Source: DATIXD01 sp035518875
Lineage (GTDB): Bacteria; Pseudomonadota; Gammaproteobacteria; Methylococcales; Methylococcaceae
Reading direction: 5' to 3'
DNA: 14,312 nt
NCBI GenBank assembly: GCA_035518875.1
Contig: DATIXD010000007.1
Span: 1 to 14,312 of the forward strand
Shown here in pieces: positions 7,146 through 13,991 of the stretch. The position numbers and the translations under genes were made by a program. Within the stretch, counting starts at the first letter, position 1. Each line of letters starts with the position of its first letter. The notes under the pieces were generated by a model that saw nothing but the letters and a program-made list of their open reading frames with translations, did no database searches and had not been told where the DNA came from.

Positions 7146-7793
7146 GATCTCGGCTCCTCCGTCATCATCTCTGGTAATCCGCGAGGCCATCGGTCGGATG
7201 ACCGTCCCCAACCGATTGTCGAGGCATGGTTTCCTCGGTATCCAATGTGGAAATGCGGTTCGACACACGGGCGAACTATTCCGCATTGCCCAGCCTGGAG
7301 TAGTTGCCTTCGAAGGTCCGCGGATCGCCGACTCCTTTTGAGCTAAGCCCGCTTCATCTCTACTCCGCGCCATGCAGTGTGAGCAGCAAGGCGGAAAATT
7401 TCAACCCAGATTATTCATTAAGCCCAAACACTCGGGTTTCGCCGGTTTTTCTAACGGACACCATTAGAGCAACATCTTGATTTTCAGGGCATTCTGCTTC
7501 TAATGGACAATTTTGGTTTAGTCCTGGTTATGCTGGTAAGAAACCAGGAATTTTAGTCCATCGCAGTTATGAGCATCTTGAGAAACGCGGGGATCAATGA
7601 ACCTTTTTAATTCGAAGATGGCCGCGTCGTCTGTCTGGACCAGGGCGGGCAGTCTTACGAGGGGTGTATTGAGCGCTGACATCAGGCAAAGGGGTACTCT
7701 CTCCCATAAACGCTCGACCCCTCACCCATCTCTGCTCATGCTGATCATCCAGCTGCTACCGTACCTGTCTTCACCCATGATGGAGGTCTGATC
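7146..7793. other. Long divergent intergenic region with nested inverted repeats
   Basis: About 650 bases separate the minus-strand reductase from the next plus-strand frame. The region must hold the reductase promoter near its left end. It also holds a compact group of inverted repeats at 7461-7561, described separately. A 64-codon frame at 7597-7791 lacks any recognisable similarity and has an unconvincing composition, so it is not called as a gene. I see no RNA gene that I can name. Confidence 0.5.
7461..7561. repeat. Nested inverted repeats (structured element of unknown role)
   Basis: Three dyads sit within 100 bases: CCATTAGA (7461-7468) with TCTAATGG (7499-7506); ATGGAC (7503-7508) with GTCCAT (7556-7561); and inside that, TCCTGGTT (7522-7529) with AACCAGGA (7542-7549). 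The last two are nested and could fold into one long interrupted hairpin. The first overlaps the second, so the two folds exclude each other, as in a switch. It may instead be the degraded end of a mobile element. Confidence 0.4.
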
Positions 7794-7898
7794 ATGTACC
7801 GTGTACTCCGAATTCTTTTGGAAGGTTTACTTTGGGGATTTTCCCTGGCTCTGGGCTGGATCGCGGCGTTCGCGCTGATCGGCGCGGCAATCGCATGA
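7794..7898 (+). CDS. Small membrane peptide frame, possibly the detached N-terminus of the next gene
   Basis: A 34-codon frame begins at an ATG with GGAGGT six bases upstream, the best ribosome site in this area. The product is a single hydrophobic helix with a short basic start: MYRVLRILLEG, then LLWGFSLALGWIAAFALIGAAIA. It could be an independent small membrane protein. However, it lies in the same reading frame as the gene at 7971, separated by only two in-frame stops (TGA at 7896-7898 and TAA at 7950-7952), and that gene lacks an export signal and a ribosome site. The peptide may therefore be the original membrane anchor or signal of that protein. Confidence 0.45.
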   Translation: MYRVLRILLEGLLWGFSLALGWIAAFALIGAAIA

Positions 7899-7970
7899 CT
7901 GCACTCCGCCGGCAAGGCGTTAAACGACCGCTGGCACAGGCATGCTCTATAAGAGCTTACCCTGAACCGC

Positions 7971-9068
7971 ATGGTGCTAGCGTATAACCAAGCGGTCGTG
8001 GAGACTACTAGTGAGCAACTGTTATTTAATATCGCTCGCGCCCGTCACCACGAACCTATACATTTCACCGGAGTCTCCCATATCGCTGCAACGCTCAATT
8101 TTCAGTTCAATGCCGGGGCCACACCGGCGCTAACTGGGTCAAACGGCGCATTACTGGCGCCGATCTTCGGCGGGAATATCTCCGAAAATCCCACCATCAG
8201 CATCATACCCATAGGCGGCGAGGAGTTCACAAAACGGCTTTTGGCGCCGATACCGGAAAGCAAGCTGACATTCCTGCTCCGCCAAGGCGCCGACATTGAC
8301 AAGATTCTCCGCTTGATGGCGGAAGAGTTCCGCGAACTCAAAAATGGCGCCGAAGTCATTTACTACAACCGACCTTCGGACCAAAGTGGCTACCCCGTGT
8401 TTCGTCGCATCCTGCTGCATCTCTCCAGCATCCAGGACCGTAGGCACCTCCATGTGGACCCGCTGATCATTCAACGAAAGTGGACGCTGCCACCGGAAAG
8501 CATGGCACCCGAGGGCTTCCTGAAATTACACGATACCTTTTCGATCACATACAACCCTGAAAGCCGTCTGTACATCCTGTCCCAAAGTTTGCCCGGCCGA
8601 GTGCTTATCATGAATTACGACCCTGACTTGTTGTCGAATGAGGAGCGCGCCCGACTCAATGAGGAGGCCTCGCAAGGACCCGACAACGAAATCTCAGTGG
8701 ATATCCGGCCGGAATTTCCAGGCGGGGAATACCCCGTGCGCGGCCGATTCCGTTTGAGGAGTTTCCATGGCATCTTGACTTTCATCGGGCGATCAATCGC
8801 TGATGAGCCTGAATACGATGTTCAGAAGGACCCTCGCACGCCCACCGTCAGCGAGAATCCAGTGTCCGCGTTGGGCATCCTCGAATCCAAACGGGCGCCT
8901 TCCGATGGAGCACTAAGCGTAAAAGTGAACGGCTATTACTACGGGCTGCGTCCCGACACCGGAGTCCACTGGAATCGCGACGCGTTCCGTCTCCTGTACT
9001 CGCTATTCCAGATGACCGTCACCGAGTTGCCCCAGCGTGCTGGTCCCGGCATCACCATCGCAAAATAG
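7971..9068 (+). CDS. Envelope-type protein of unknown function, apparently lacking its N-terminal export signal
   Basis: The 365-residue product has no assigned domain that I can name. It resembles hypothetical proteins of Gram-negative bacteria with the block ETTSEQLLFNIARARHHEPIHFTGVS near the N-terminus, a following segment rich in Gly/Ala (FNAGATPALTGSNGALLAPIFGG), and ENPTISIIPIGGEEFTKRLLAPI. As I recall, these relatives have an additional N-terminal signal or lipoprotein segment of 30-50 residues before this block. Here the ATG at 7971 has no good ribosome site, and the frame upstream is closed by TAA at 7950 after the plausible family-like residues ELTLNR. So the annotated start may be artificial and the gene may be inactivated or begin at 7794. 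The body shows no further disruption. The TonB-type gene downstream (9315) is in the same direction, which fits an envelope role. Confidence 0.7.
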   Translation: MVLAYNQAVVETTSEQLLFNIARARHHEPIHFTGVSHIAATLNFQFNAGATPALTGSNGALLAPIFGGNISENPTISIIPIGGEEFTKRLLAPIPESKLTFLLRQGADIDKILRLMAEEFRELKNGAEVIYYNRPSDQSGYPVFRRILLHLSSIQDRRHLHVDPLIIQRKWTLPPESMAPEGFLKLHDTFSITYNPESRLYILSQSLPGRVLIMNYDPDLLSNEERARLNEEASQGPDNEISVDIRPEFPGGEYPVRGRFRLRSFHGILTFIGRSIADEPEYDVQKDPRTPTVSENPVSALGILESKRAPSDGALSVKVNGYYYGLRPDTGVHWNRDAFRLLYSLFQMTVTELPQRAGPGITIAK

Positions 9069-9314
9069 GCCGATGAATTCGGCGCCGCATTACGCTAAAG
9101 AAACGTCGAAGCCATGGGGCGTGGCAGGCGCCGATGGGCACATCTAACCGAGTGGCAAGTCCACAGCTTATCGATCACCGGCATCCCTGCGGCACGTCTT
9201 AAGACATTACCCTACGTTACTCTGGTCCGCGTGAGAAAAGAAAAACGCGCCCGAACATCCAGCCACATCCTTCCTGGACCATCGCTTTCCATGCCCTTTG
9301 GCATTGAGTGGTCC

Positions 9315-10103
9315 ATGACAGATTCAGGAACCGCAGGGCACCGGCGCCTGGGGCTCACCCTGGCCTTATCGATATCAGCGCATCTGGTGTTGTTCGCATG
9401 GTTCGCGGCTCATCAGGGGACGACGACTTCGGTCATGCCACACGAGCGGGGCCACAAACGGACAGAGATCGTCCTATTAAACCGCCGCGCCGTGCAGCCC
9501 TTGACGGCAGCCGAAGCGCCAAGGACTCAATCTGCACCACCGTCGCAGCCGGTCATCAGCGCTAAATCCGCCACAAAGCGAACGGATTCGATTCCTCACA
9601 AACGAGAGCCCAAGCCAGCTAAACCGAAACCAAATAAGCCGGTCAAAGAAGCGCCCCTAATCCCTTTCATCGACGAGTTCCCCGAACTATCACACACCTA
9701 TACCCGAGAATCATTGGCTAGTCGCGGCGTCGAGTCGCCGCCAGACCTAGCCGGCTCGGAAGATGTCGGCATACACCCCGGTTCCATTTTGAACATTAAT
9801 CCGAAGATCATTTATCCGCGGCAGGCGATACAACAACGACACCAAGGTGTGGTGGTGGTACTCATCCATATCGCCAAGGATGGTCATTGCGACGGGGCGG
9901 ATCTTTTGCAGAGTAGTGGTCACGCGGAACTCGACGACCAGGTGCTCGGTGCCGTGCAACATTGGCGGTTTATACCGCCGAGGCGGGGACAGATGCCGGT
10001 CGAAGCGACCTATAAACATACAGTCATATTCGGCGCCGATGAGCGTGCGTTCGATGATTTCGAAGCGCACTGGCACGAAATCAGGGTGATGCCCGCACCT
10101 TGA
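9315..10103 (+). CDS. TonB-family energy transducer
   Basis: TonB proteins transmit proton-motive force from ExbB/ExbD in the inner membrane to outer-membrane receptors. From ATG 9315 the product has 262 residues. A single N-terminal helix (about 12-32) carries the TonB motif Ser-x3-His (S19, H23) needed for coupling to ExbB. A Pro/Lys-rich periplasmic spacer follows (about 95-117, PKPAKPKPNKP) and then a C-terminal TonB domain (about 162-240) with IIYPRQA, GVVVVLIHIAKDG, SSGHAELDDQVLGAVQHWRFIPP. A 22-residue acidic/His tail extends beyond the domain. The open frame reaches back to 9114, but residues before the helix look non-coding; ATG 9291 is an alternative start. No exbB, exbD or receptor gene is visible in the window, so its partners must lie elsewhere. 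Confidence 0.85.
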   Translation: MTDSGTAGHRRLGLTLALSISAHLVLFAWFAAHQGTTTSVMPHERGHKRTEIVLLNRRAVQPLTAAEAPRTQSAPPSQPVISAKSATKRTDSIPHKREPKPAKPKPNKPVKEAPLIPFIDEFPELSHTYTRESLASRGVESPPDLAGSEDVGIHPGSILNINPKIIYPRQAIQQRHQGVVVVLIHIAKDGHCDGADLLQSSGHAELDDQVLGAVQHWRFIPPRRGQMPVEATYKHTVIFGADERAFDDFEAHWHEIRVMPAP

Positions 10104-10169
10104 TCATCGAAAGACGTCCATCGATGTATTAGCAACGGGCGCTCAGTTCAAAGCGGCTCAATCACTACC

Positions 10170-10183
10170 GGAACTGAAGTTCC
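10170..10183. promoter_or_regulatory. Short palindrome downstream of the TonB-family gene
   Basis: GGAACT and AGTTCC flank a 2-base centre. It lies in the 245-base gap between the convergent TonB-type and GlcG/HbpS-like genes. The arms are too short to be a convincing terminator; a protein-binding site or chance are both possible. Nothing else stands out in this gap. Confidence 0.15.
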
Positions 10184-10348
10184 ACCGCTTTCCTCCACGG
10201 TCTGAGGAACACAGCCTTGGGCTGGGCAATAAGGGCTTATGCGGTGATCTGGTTGCCACAACGCGCATGTTCTCAACCCCTGCCAACTCTTGCAGGGCAA
10301 AGACCAAATCGATGGGTTCGTACAGTTCAGAATTTCTGGTGGTTTGAA

Positions 10349-10858
10349 CTACTTTGCCGCCGGCATATTCGAAACCGCCCCAATCGCGTCCAGGCCCGAT
10401 TTGGCACAGTCCTGGTCGAGTTGTGCGCCGGGCGCACCGCCGACGCCAATCGCGCCAACCGTTTCGCCACCGATCTCAATTGGCAACCCACCCCCAAGCA
10501 TAAGAATGTTCTCGTTCATCTCGCTCATAGCTTGAACTGCCGGGGTCCTTACAATCAGTTCCGCCAACTCGGAGGTCGGTCTCTGCAAACTCGCTGCGGT
10601 GTAGGCTTTCTTTCGGCTGCTATCTACCGTGTGCGGGCCAGCCCCGTCGCCGCGCAGCTGTGCTCGTAACACCCCGGCACGATCTACTACTGCCACACTC
10701 ACGCGGTACCCTTCCTTCGCACATTTCTCCAACGCGGCACTTGCCGCCTTAGATGCCATCGTTAGCGGCAACACCGCTTCTCGCGGCAGTTCATCTGCGA
10801 CGACCGTCCCCTCTTGCAAAACAAGCCCCATGAGAATAGGCCCTACGATCTTTCTCAT
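10349..10858 (-). CDS. Exported GlcG/HbpS-like (DUF336) protein
   Basis: The 169-residue product has an N-terminal export signal (about 1-22, ending TVVADE) and one GlcG/HbpS domain (PF03928 type). Signatures are LTMASKAASAALEKC, YRVSVAVVDRAGVLRAQLRGDGAGPHTVDSSRKKAYTA as consecutive blocks, and the C-terminal GGGLPIEI, VGAIGVGGAPGAQLDQDCA. The family includes the haem-binding HbpS of Streptomyces and GlcG of glycolate loci; many members are of unknown function, and periplasmic ones sometimes accompany dehydrogenase genes. A strong GGAGG lies five bases before the ATG. The gene stands alone; no glycolate or haem genes are next to it. Possible roles such as haem or cofactor binding in the periplasm are inference from the family. 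Confidence 0.88.
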   Translation of the reverse strand: MRKIVGPILMGLVLQEGTVVADELPREAVLPLTMASKAASAALEKCAKEGYRVSVAVVDRAGVLRAQLRGDGAGPHTVDSSRKKAYTAASLQRPTSELAELIVRTPAVQAMSEMNENILMLGGGLPIEIGGETVGAIGVGGAPGAQLDQDCAKSGLDAIGAVSNMPAAK

Positions 10859-11344
10859 TTTGCCTCCGTTAGATTCGATGAACGTCCGATCTTGGTTAAC
10901 GTCGGATGCGGTCTCAACAGTAGGGACAAATCACGGACGACAATGTTCTGAGATAGCGTGAAAAGACGGTCGGTGGCGGTCACCGGGAGCAATGGCGGCA
11001 CGCATTAGCCAAACCTAATCAGAGGCTGCCTCGCTCCAGCTTCTTGGCGTCCAATCAGAAGCTGAGCTCAGACAAACTCGAGAACTACTCCGAACCATCT
11101 GCACACGCCACCTCTATCCAGGATATTGCCGCGTCGCCGATTGCTGGAACCCGATTCCAGAGTTATGGCCCACTAGGATTTGCCCCAAGAGGATAGAGTT
11201 GACGGTGATCTTTTCGTTCCGCAATGCCATCACCCCTTTTGGCATGGGCTACGCTTTACCAGGTTGGTCCAGCGAGTCTCTCATGGGCGCGCGGATAAAT
11301 TGCAACTGGTATTGCATACTCAATCAAGACATCAAGGAAACACT
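10859..11344. other. Divergent intergenic region with a direct repeat and hairpin
   Basis: This 486-base stretch separates the minus-strand GlcG/HbpS-like gene from the plus-strand small-protein/carbonic anhydrase pair and should carry both promoters. It has an 8-bp inverted repeat, CAGCTTCT (11037-11044) with AGAAGCTG (11057-11064), and a direct repeat AATCAGAGGCTG (11017-11028) and AATCAGAAGCTG (11053-11064) with one mismatch. A frame open from 11180 into the next gene is not protein-like before 11345. No gene is called. Confidence 0.45.
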
Positions 11345-11578
11345 ATGTGCAGCAAGTGGTTTTTAATTCTTTTTAGCTTATTCATCAGCACAACCTGCCT
11401 AGCGGCCACGGACTCCACCACCGGAACGACTGAGGGCGCGCAACAGTCGCAGCCTTCCCCCTCAGGTCAAACATCCGGTTCTACTCCTAACACAACGACC
11501 GATTCCAGCCAGAGCCAATCCCAGAATGAGGAAAAGCAGCCTGACATGGCTGACTTTTGTAAAGAACACACCTGCTAA
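11345..11578 (+). CDS. Small secreted Ser/Thr/Gln-rich protein next to carbonic anhydrase
   Basis: The 77-residue product starts at an ATG with AAGGAA about six bases upstream; the frame is open further upstream to 11180 but the extension does not look like protein. Residues 1-20 (ending TTCLA) form a clear signal peptide. The mature part of about 57 residues is almost entirely Ser, Thr, Gln, Gly and Pro and should be disordered, ending in an acidic/polar stretch and a terminal block DMADFCKEHTC with two Cys five residues apart. These Cys could form a disulphide or bind metal. No known family is recognised. The gene ends 58 bases before the alpha-carbonic anhydrase gene, in the same direction and with no terminator between, so the two are likely co-transcribed. 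A role as a periplasmic accessory or metal carrier is speculation. Confidence 0.7.
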   Translation: MCSKWFLILFSLFISTTCLAATDSTTGTTEGAQQSQPSPSGQTSGSTPNTTTDSSQSQSQNEEKQPDMADFCKEHTC

Positions 11579-11636
11579 CCCGGCAGCTATTTAGCTGAAC
11601 TGCAAAAAGTAAAAAGTCAAGAAGTAAGGAAACCCG

Positions 11637-12440
11637 ATGGAAACGAAATTTGTTGTCTGCACCGGCTTGGTCGCACTTTCTGGATTGATCTCTCTACCAG
11701 CGTCAGCTGCTCCACATTGGACACATGCAGATCAAGCAGACTGGGGGGCCATTGACGACCTATCCCAAAGTCAAGCACCTTTAATGTATCCCTATGCGGA
11801 ATGCGGCATTGGATCGCACCAATCGCCGGTAGACCTATCTGGGGAGGCCAATTCAGAAAAACTTAACATGCTAGAAATCCAGTATGTCAAAGATACACCA
11901 GACTTTTTCAATAGCGGACATGCGGTCCAGGTCAACACGTCAGCAAGCTACAAAGGCGTTCTCAAGATTGGAAACGACATCTACCCCCTCACGCAGTTTC
12001 ATTTTCATGCGCCCAGTGAGCATGTCATCGGTTTCAAAACTTTCCCTGCCGAATTGCATTTTGTGCACGTACGCCCAGACGGCAGAATTGCGGTATTGGG
12101 CGTTCTTCTGAAAGAAGGCGCTGCGAATCCGGCCATTCAAACTATCTTGGACAACGTGCCAGCCACGACAACGCCGCCAGAACCAGCACACAACACGAAC
12201 TCCGGTGTCGCGCTAAATCCGAAGCGGCTTTTGCCGGAGCATAAGTCCCACTTCTACACGTATGCGGGGTCTTTGACCACACCGCCCTGCAGCGAAGGGG
12301 TAAGCTGGTACGTGTTGGCAGAGCCGGTCGAGGCATCTACCGCGCAAATCGCGCAGCTGGAAGGCTTTTACAAAGACAATAACCGTTGGCCTCAGAATCT
12401 GAACGGTCGGACGGTCACAGGCACTGCAAAAAGGCGGTAA
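11637..12440 (+). CDS. Periplasmic alpha-carbonic anhydrase
   Basis: Alpha-carbonic anhydrases are zinc enzymes that interconvert CO2 and bicarbonate; bacterial ones work in the periplasm. The 267-residue product has a signal peptide (1-24, ending PASA). All active-site residues expected by comparison with human CA II are visible: zinc ligands H122 and H124 (QFHFHAPSEH) and H141 (ELHFVH), the gate-keeping T214 in SLTTPPCSEG with E128 or E139 positions kept, and H95 in SGHAVQV as proton shuttle. C56 (AECGIGSHQSPVDL) and C218 are placed to form the disulphide typical of bacterial members. The end is NLNGRTV followed by a short basic tail. TAAGGAA precedes the ATG. It shares a transcript, probably, with the small secreted protein upstream and is followed by a GC-rich hairpin. 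Full length and probably active. Confidence 0.95.
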   Translation: METKFVVCTGLVALSGLISLPASAAPHWTHADQADWGAIDDLSQSQAPLMYPYAECGIGSHQSPVDLSGEANSEKLNMLEIQYVKDTPDFFNSGHAVQVNTSASYKGVLKIGNDIYPLTQFHFHAPSEHVIGFKTFPAELHFVHVRPDGRIAVLGVLLKEGAANPAIQTILDNVPATTTPPEPAHNTNSGVALNPKRLLPEHKSHFYTYAGSLTTPPCSEGVSWYVLAEPVEASTAQIAQLEGFYKDNNRWPQNLNGRTVTGTAKRR

Positions 12441-12457
12441 ACACTGCACGCTGACAT

Positions 12458-12488
12458 GGCGCAGGCCAGCCAATAGCCGGCCTGCGCC
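12458..12488 (+). terminator. GC-rich hairpin after carbonic anhydrase
   Basis: A perfect 10-bp stem, GGCGCAGGCC with GGCCTGCGCC, encloses an 11-base loop starting 17 bases after the stop codon. Position and stability suit transcription termination. Only two T's follow at once, so it is not a textbook intrinsic terminator. Confidence 0.55.
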
Positions 12489-12519
12489 GTTAACAGTGGC
12501 GTGCGAACTGAAGAAGGGA

Positions 12520-12578
12520 GTGCCTGTCGCTCGAGTCCAAAAATTGATCCCGTCAATTTTTGGCTCCCGACCAGGCAC
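12520..12578. repeat. Large two-part palindrome in the convergent gap
   Basis: The inner part is a perfect 11-bp inverted repeat, CCAAAAATTGA (12537-12547) with TCAATTTTTGG (12553-12563), around TCCCG. The outer part pairs GTGCCTG (12520-12526) with CAGGCAC (12572-12578), with partial pairing (TCG, GAG with their complements) in between. The whole 59 bases can fold into one long stem. It may act as a bidirectional terminator for the convergent genes, given A5 and T5 tracts in the arms, or be a copy of a dispersed palindromic repeat. The remaining bases to 12842 show only a weak dyad near 12688-12719 and no gene. Confidence 0.6.
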
Positions 12579-12842
12579 TACGTTGCCTTCGGTGGCCCCG
12601 GACGTCCCCCGTCGACTCGAAGCCTTCGCTTCTCGCTCGCAGATGACAGACGCCGTTTCCTTGCGCCTTGCAGGTTTTCTATTCGGAAAGCCGCCCCTTA
12701 TCTAAGGCTGTCAGGGGGGCATGGGAAACGTCCCGGTCTTTCCACTTCGTGGCGCGAACTTTATTTTTCAGCGGAAACAAATTGGTCCTATGTCACGAAC
12801 TACCCATTCGATCTGTCATTCTTTGTCAGTTTCGCGAACCGT

Positions 12843-13712
12843 TCAATGGTGCATCGGTGCTATATCACTGGTTTTGTAACCAGGCGTGCTCTTGTGAGCG
12901 CCAGAACTCGCCCGCGCATGAACATTTTGATCAATCTTGTAAGGATAATCTTTATTGGTCTTAAGCTCATTGATAATGTCAGTAATGCTTATAATTCCCT
13001 CGACTTTATGGGCATCCAACACAACCGCATGTCTCGTATGGGTAGCACACATTAATTCCATACACTGATCCAGCGAACTCTCTTTATTGACATAAATGAG
13101 CGTGTGATCAATTGTGTTTTCAACAGGGTCATCTAGGGATGTCATTCCTTGAGCTGACGCATGTTGAACGAAGCCGCGCTCGGTGAAAACGCCAAGAAAT
13201 TGCCCACTCTTATATACGACTACCAAGCCTATATTGTCGTCGACCATCATTTTTAGAGCATCGAGAATCGAAGTCCCCGCATCGATGGAGTAAATGTGTC
13301 GGTCATCCTTTTCCTTAAGAATGTCACTCACTTTCACGATGGGACAAGGTTCCTCCTCTGAGACGACAAGCTCCTTGCTGCACAACATGAGCAATTCTAT
13401 GAGCGCGAGTGAGTTCTGCTCAAACGCACCATCGGGACCTAGAAGAGCCATCGCCCGAGTTTTTTCCCGAGCGTTTCCGTATTGAGCCACTTCTGCGGCA
13501 GCGCGATGAAAACGTTCGTGGGTGGAGCACATCATCTCGAAGGAAGGAAGGCCGTTATACTTGAGGCCCGCATCATAAATCCAGGTGCCAAGCTCGCAAG
13601 CATGACAGTTGCTGACTTCGGCAATATCCATAACCACGCCTTCCTTGATATTTTTTCTGATTTTCAGTTTCCAGCGCGTGTGCAGGTCAATAGCATTATC
13701 GAAGATGTTCAT
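12843..13712 (-). CDS. CZB-CBS-CBS sensory protein
   Basis: The 289-residue soluble product joins an N-terminal chemoreceptor zinc-binding (CZB) domain to a pair of CBS domains. The CZB part (about 1-110) shows the 3-His/1-Cys set: H11 in LHTRWK, C39 in CELGTW, H65 and H69 in HERFH, with spacings close to those of the diguanylate cyclase DgcZ. The CBS domains lie at about 127-187 (VKVSDIL to FTERGFVQHA) and 195-252 (DDPVENTI to ISITDIINEL); such pairs usually bind adenine nucleotides. There is no output domain, so it probably acts by protein contact. The tail (253-289) is basic and His-rich. GGAG/AAAGGA precedes the ATG. The gene looks more A+T-rich than the left half of the window. Its leader holds a riboswitch-like RNA and terminator, so zinc, nucleotide and possibly c-di-GMP signals may meet here. 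Confidence 0.88.
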   Translation of the reverse strand: MNIFDNAIDLHTRWKLKIRKNIKEGVVMDIAEVSNCHACELGTWIYDAGLKYNGLPSFEMMCSTHERFHRAAAEVAQYGNAREKTRAMALLGPDGAFEQNSLALIELLMLCSKELVVSEEEPCPIVKVSDILKEKDDRHIYSIDAGTSILDALKMMVDDNIGLVVVYKSGQFLGVFTERGFVQHASAQGMTSLDDPVENTIDHTLIYVNKESSLDQCMELMCATHTRHAVVLDAHKVEGIISITDIINELKTNKDYPYKIDQNVHARASSGAHKSTPGYKTSDIAPMHH

Positions 13713-13819
13713 GTCCTTTCTCCCGAATTGACTGGTGGGACGCTATTAGCTATATGAACATTTGATCGGACCCAAGTCATGGTTTCACCGATAGTGTGGC
13801 ATGCTATTGGGCGCGCCAT

Positions 13820-13880
13820 AAAAAAAAGCCGAACTGCCTAGGGTGACCATCACGACGATCACACTCGGCAGTCCGGCTTT
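13820..13880 (-). terminator. Intrinsic terminator in the leader of the CZB-CBS gene
   Basis: On the minus strand AAAGCCGGACTGCC pairs with GGCAGTTCGGCTTT to form a 14-pair stem with one G-U pair, followed by eight T's (the plus-strand A-run at 13820-13827). On the plus strand the same position would be an A-C mismatch, so the structure is tuned for minus-strand RNA. The 28-base loop has a small inner GTGA/TCAC stem. The terminator ends 108 bases before the ATG of the gene it precedes, which implies attenuation and not the end of an upstream gene. Confidence 0.8.
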
Positions 13881-13935
13881 CCGTTGTTTGGGATCCGCGA
13901 CTTTCTGCCCCTACCTCACGGTAGGTTTAGCTTTC
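13864..13935 (-). promoter_or_regulatory. Candidate cyclic-di-GMP-I (GEMM) riboswitch aptamer
   Basis: Read 5' to 3' on the minus strand the leader contains, in the order of the GEMM consensus: GCUAAACC; a 6-bp hairpin CCUACC-GUGA-GGUAGG with a GNRA loop (13910-13925); GGGGCAGAAAGUCGCGGAUC, comparable with the consensus GGGACGCAAAGCC...CGG; and AAGCCGGACUGCCGA, comparable with AGCCGGGUUGCCGA. The AAA that contains the ligand-stacking A47 of the Vibrio Vc2 structure and the CC containing its C92 are kept; the G equivalent to G20 is followed by one extra U. The central second hairpin is very short. The 3' part doubles as the terminator's 5' arm, so ligand binding should favour read-through (an on switch). 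The comparison is from memory and by eye; the weak closing stem P1 is the main doubt. Confidence 0.5.
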
Positions 13936-13963
13936 ATTTATAAAGGCTGAATACTAACTGAAA

Positions 13964-13991
13964 AGTAAAGCATAAACTGGCATAATGTCAA
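13964..13991 (-). promoter_or_regulatory. Promoter for the CZB-CBS leader
   Basis: On the minus strand a perfect -35 TTGACA (plus-strand 13986-13991) and a -10 TTTACT (13964-13969, four of six) are 16 bp apart. Transcription would start near 13957 and give a leader of about 245 bases containing the whole aptamer-like region and terminator. An alternative pair, TTTTCA (13959-13964) and TATAAA (13937-13942), is also 16 bp apart but would start at about 13930, cutting off the aptamer's 5' strand. Confidence 0.45.

Noticed and set aside
7146..7373. N-terminal extension of the aldo/keto reductase to an upstream ATG
   Set aside because: The 76 extra residues do not match the family, while a strong GGAGGAG precedes the ATG at 7145.
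9114..9314. N-terminal extension of the TonB-family protein
   Set aside because: TonB proteins begin shortly before the membrane helix; the upstream residues are Arg-rich and not protein-like, and would put a long segment before the helix.
12501..13055. 184-codon plus-strand frame between carbonic anhydrase and CZB-CBS genes
   Set aside because: It runs through the large palindrome and into the antisense of the CZB-CBS gene; composition is not coding-like.
13820..13880. Terminator hairpin read as a mobile-element terminus
   Set aside because: The stem is better paired in minus-strand RNA (G-U pair) and is followed by eight U's, which fits a transcription terminator and not inverted repeats of an IS; no transposase is nearby.
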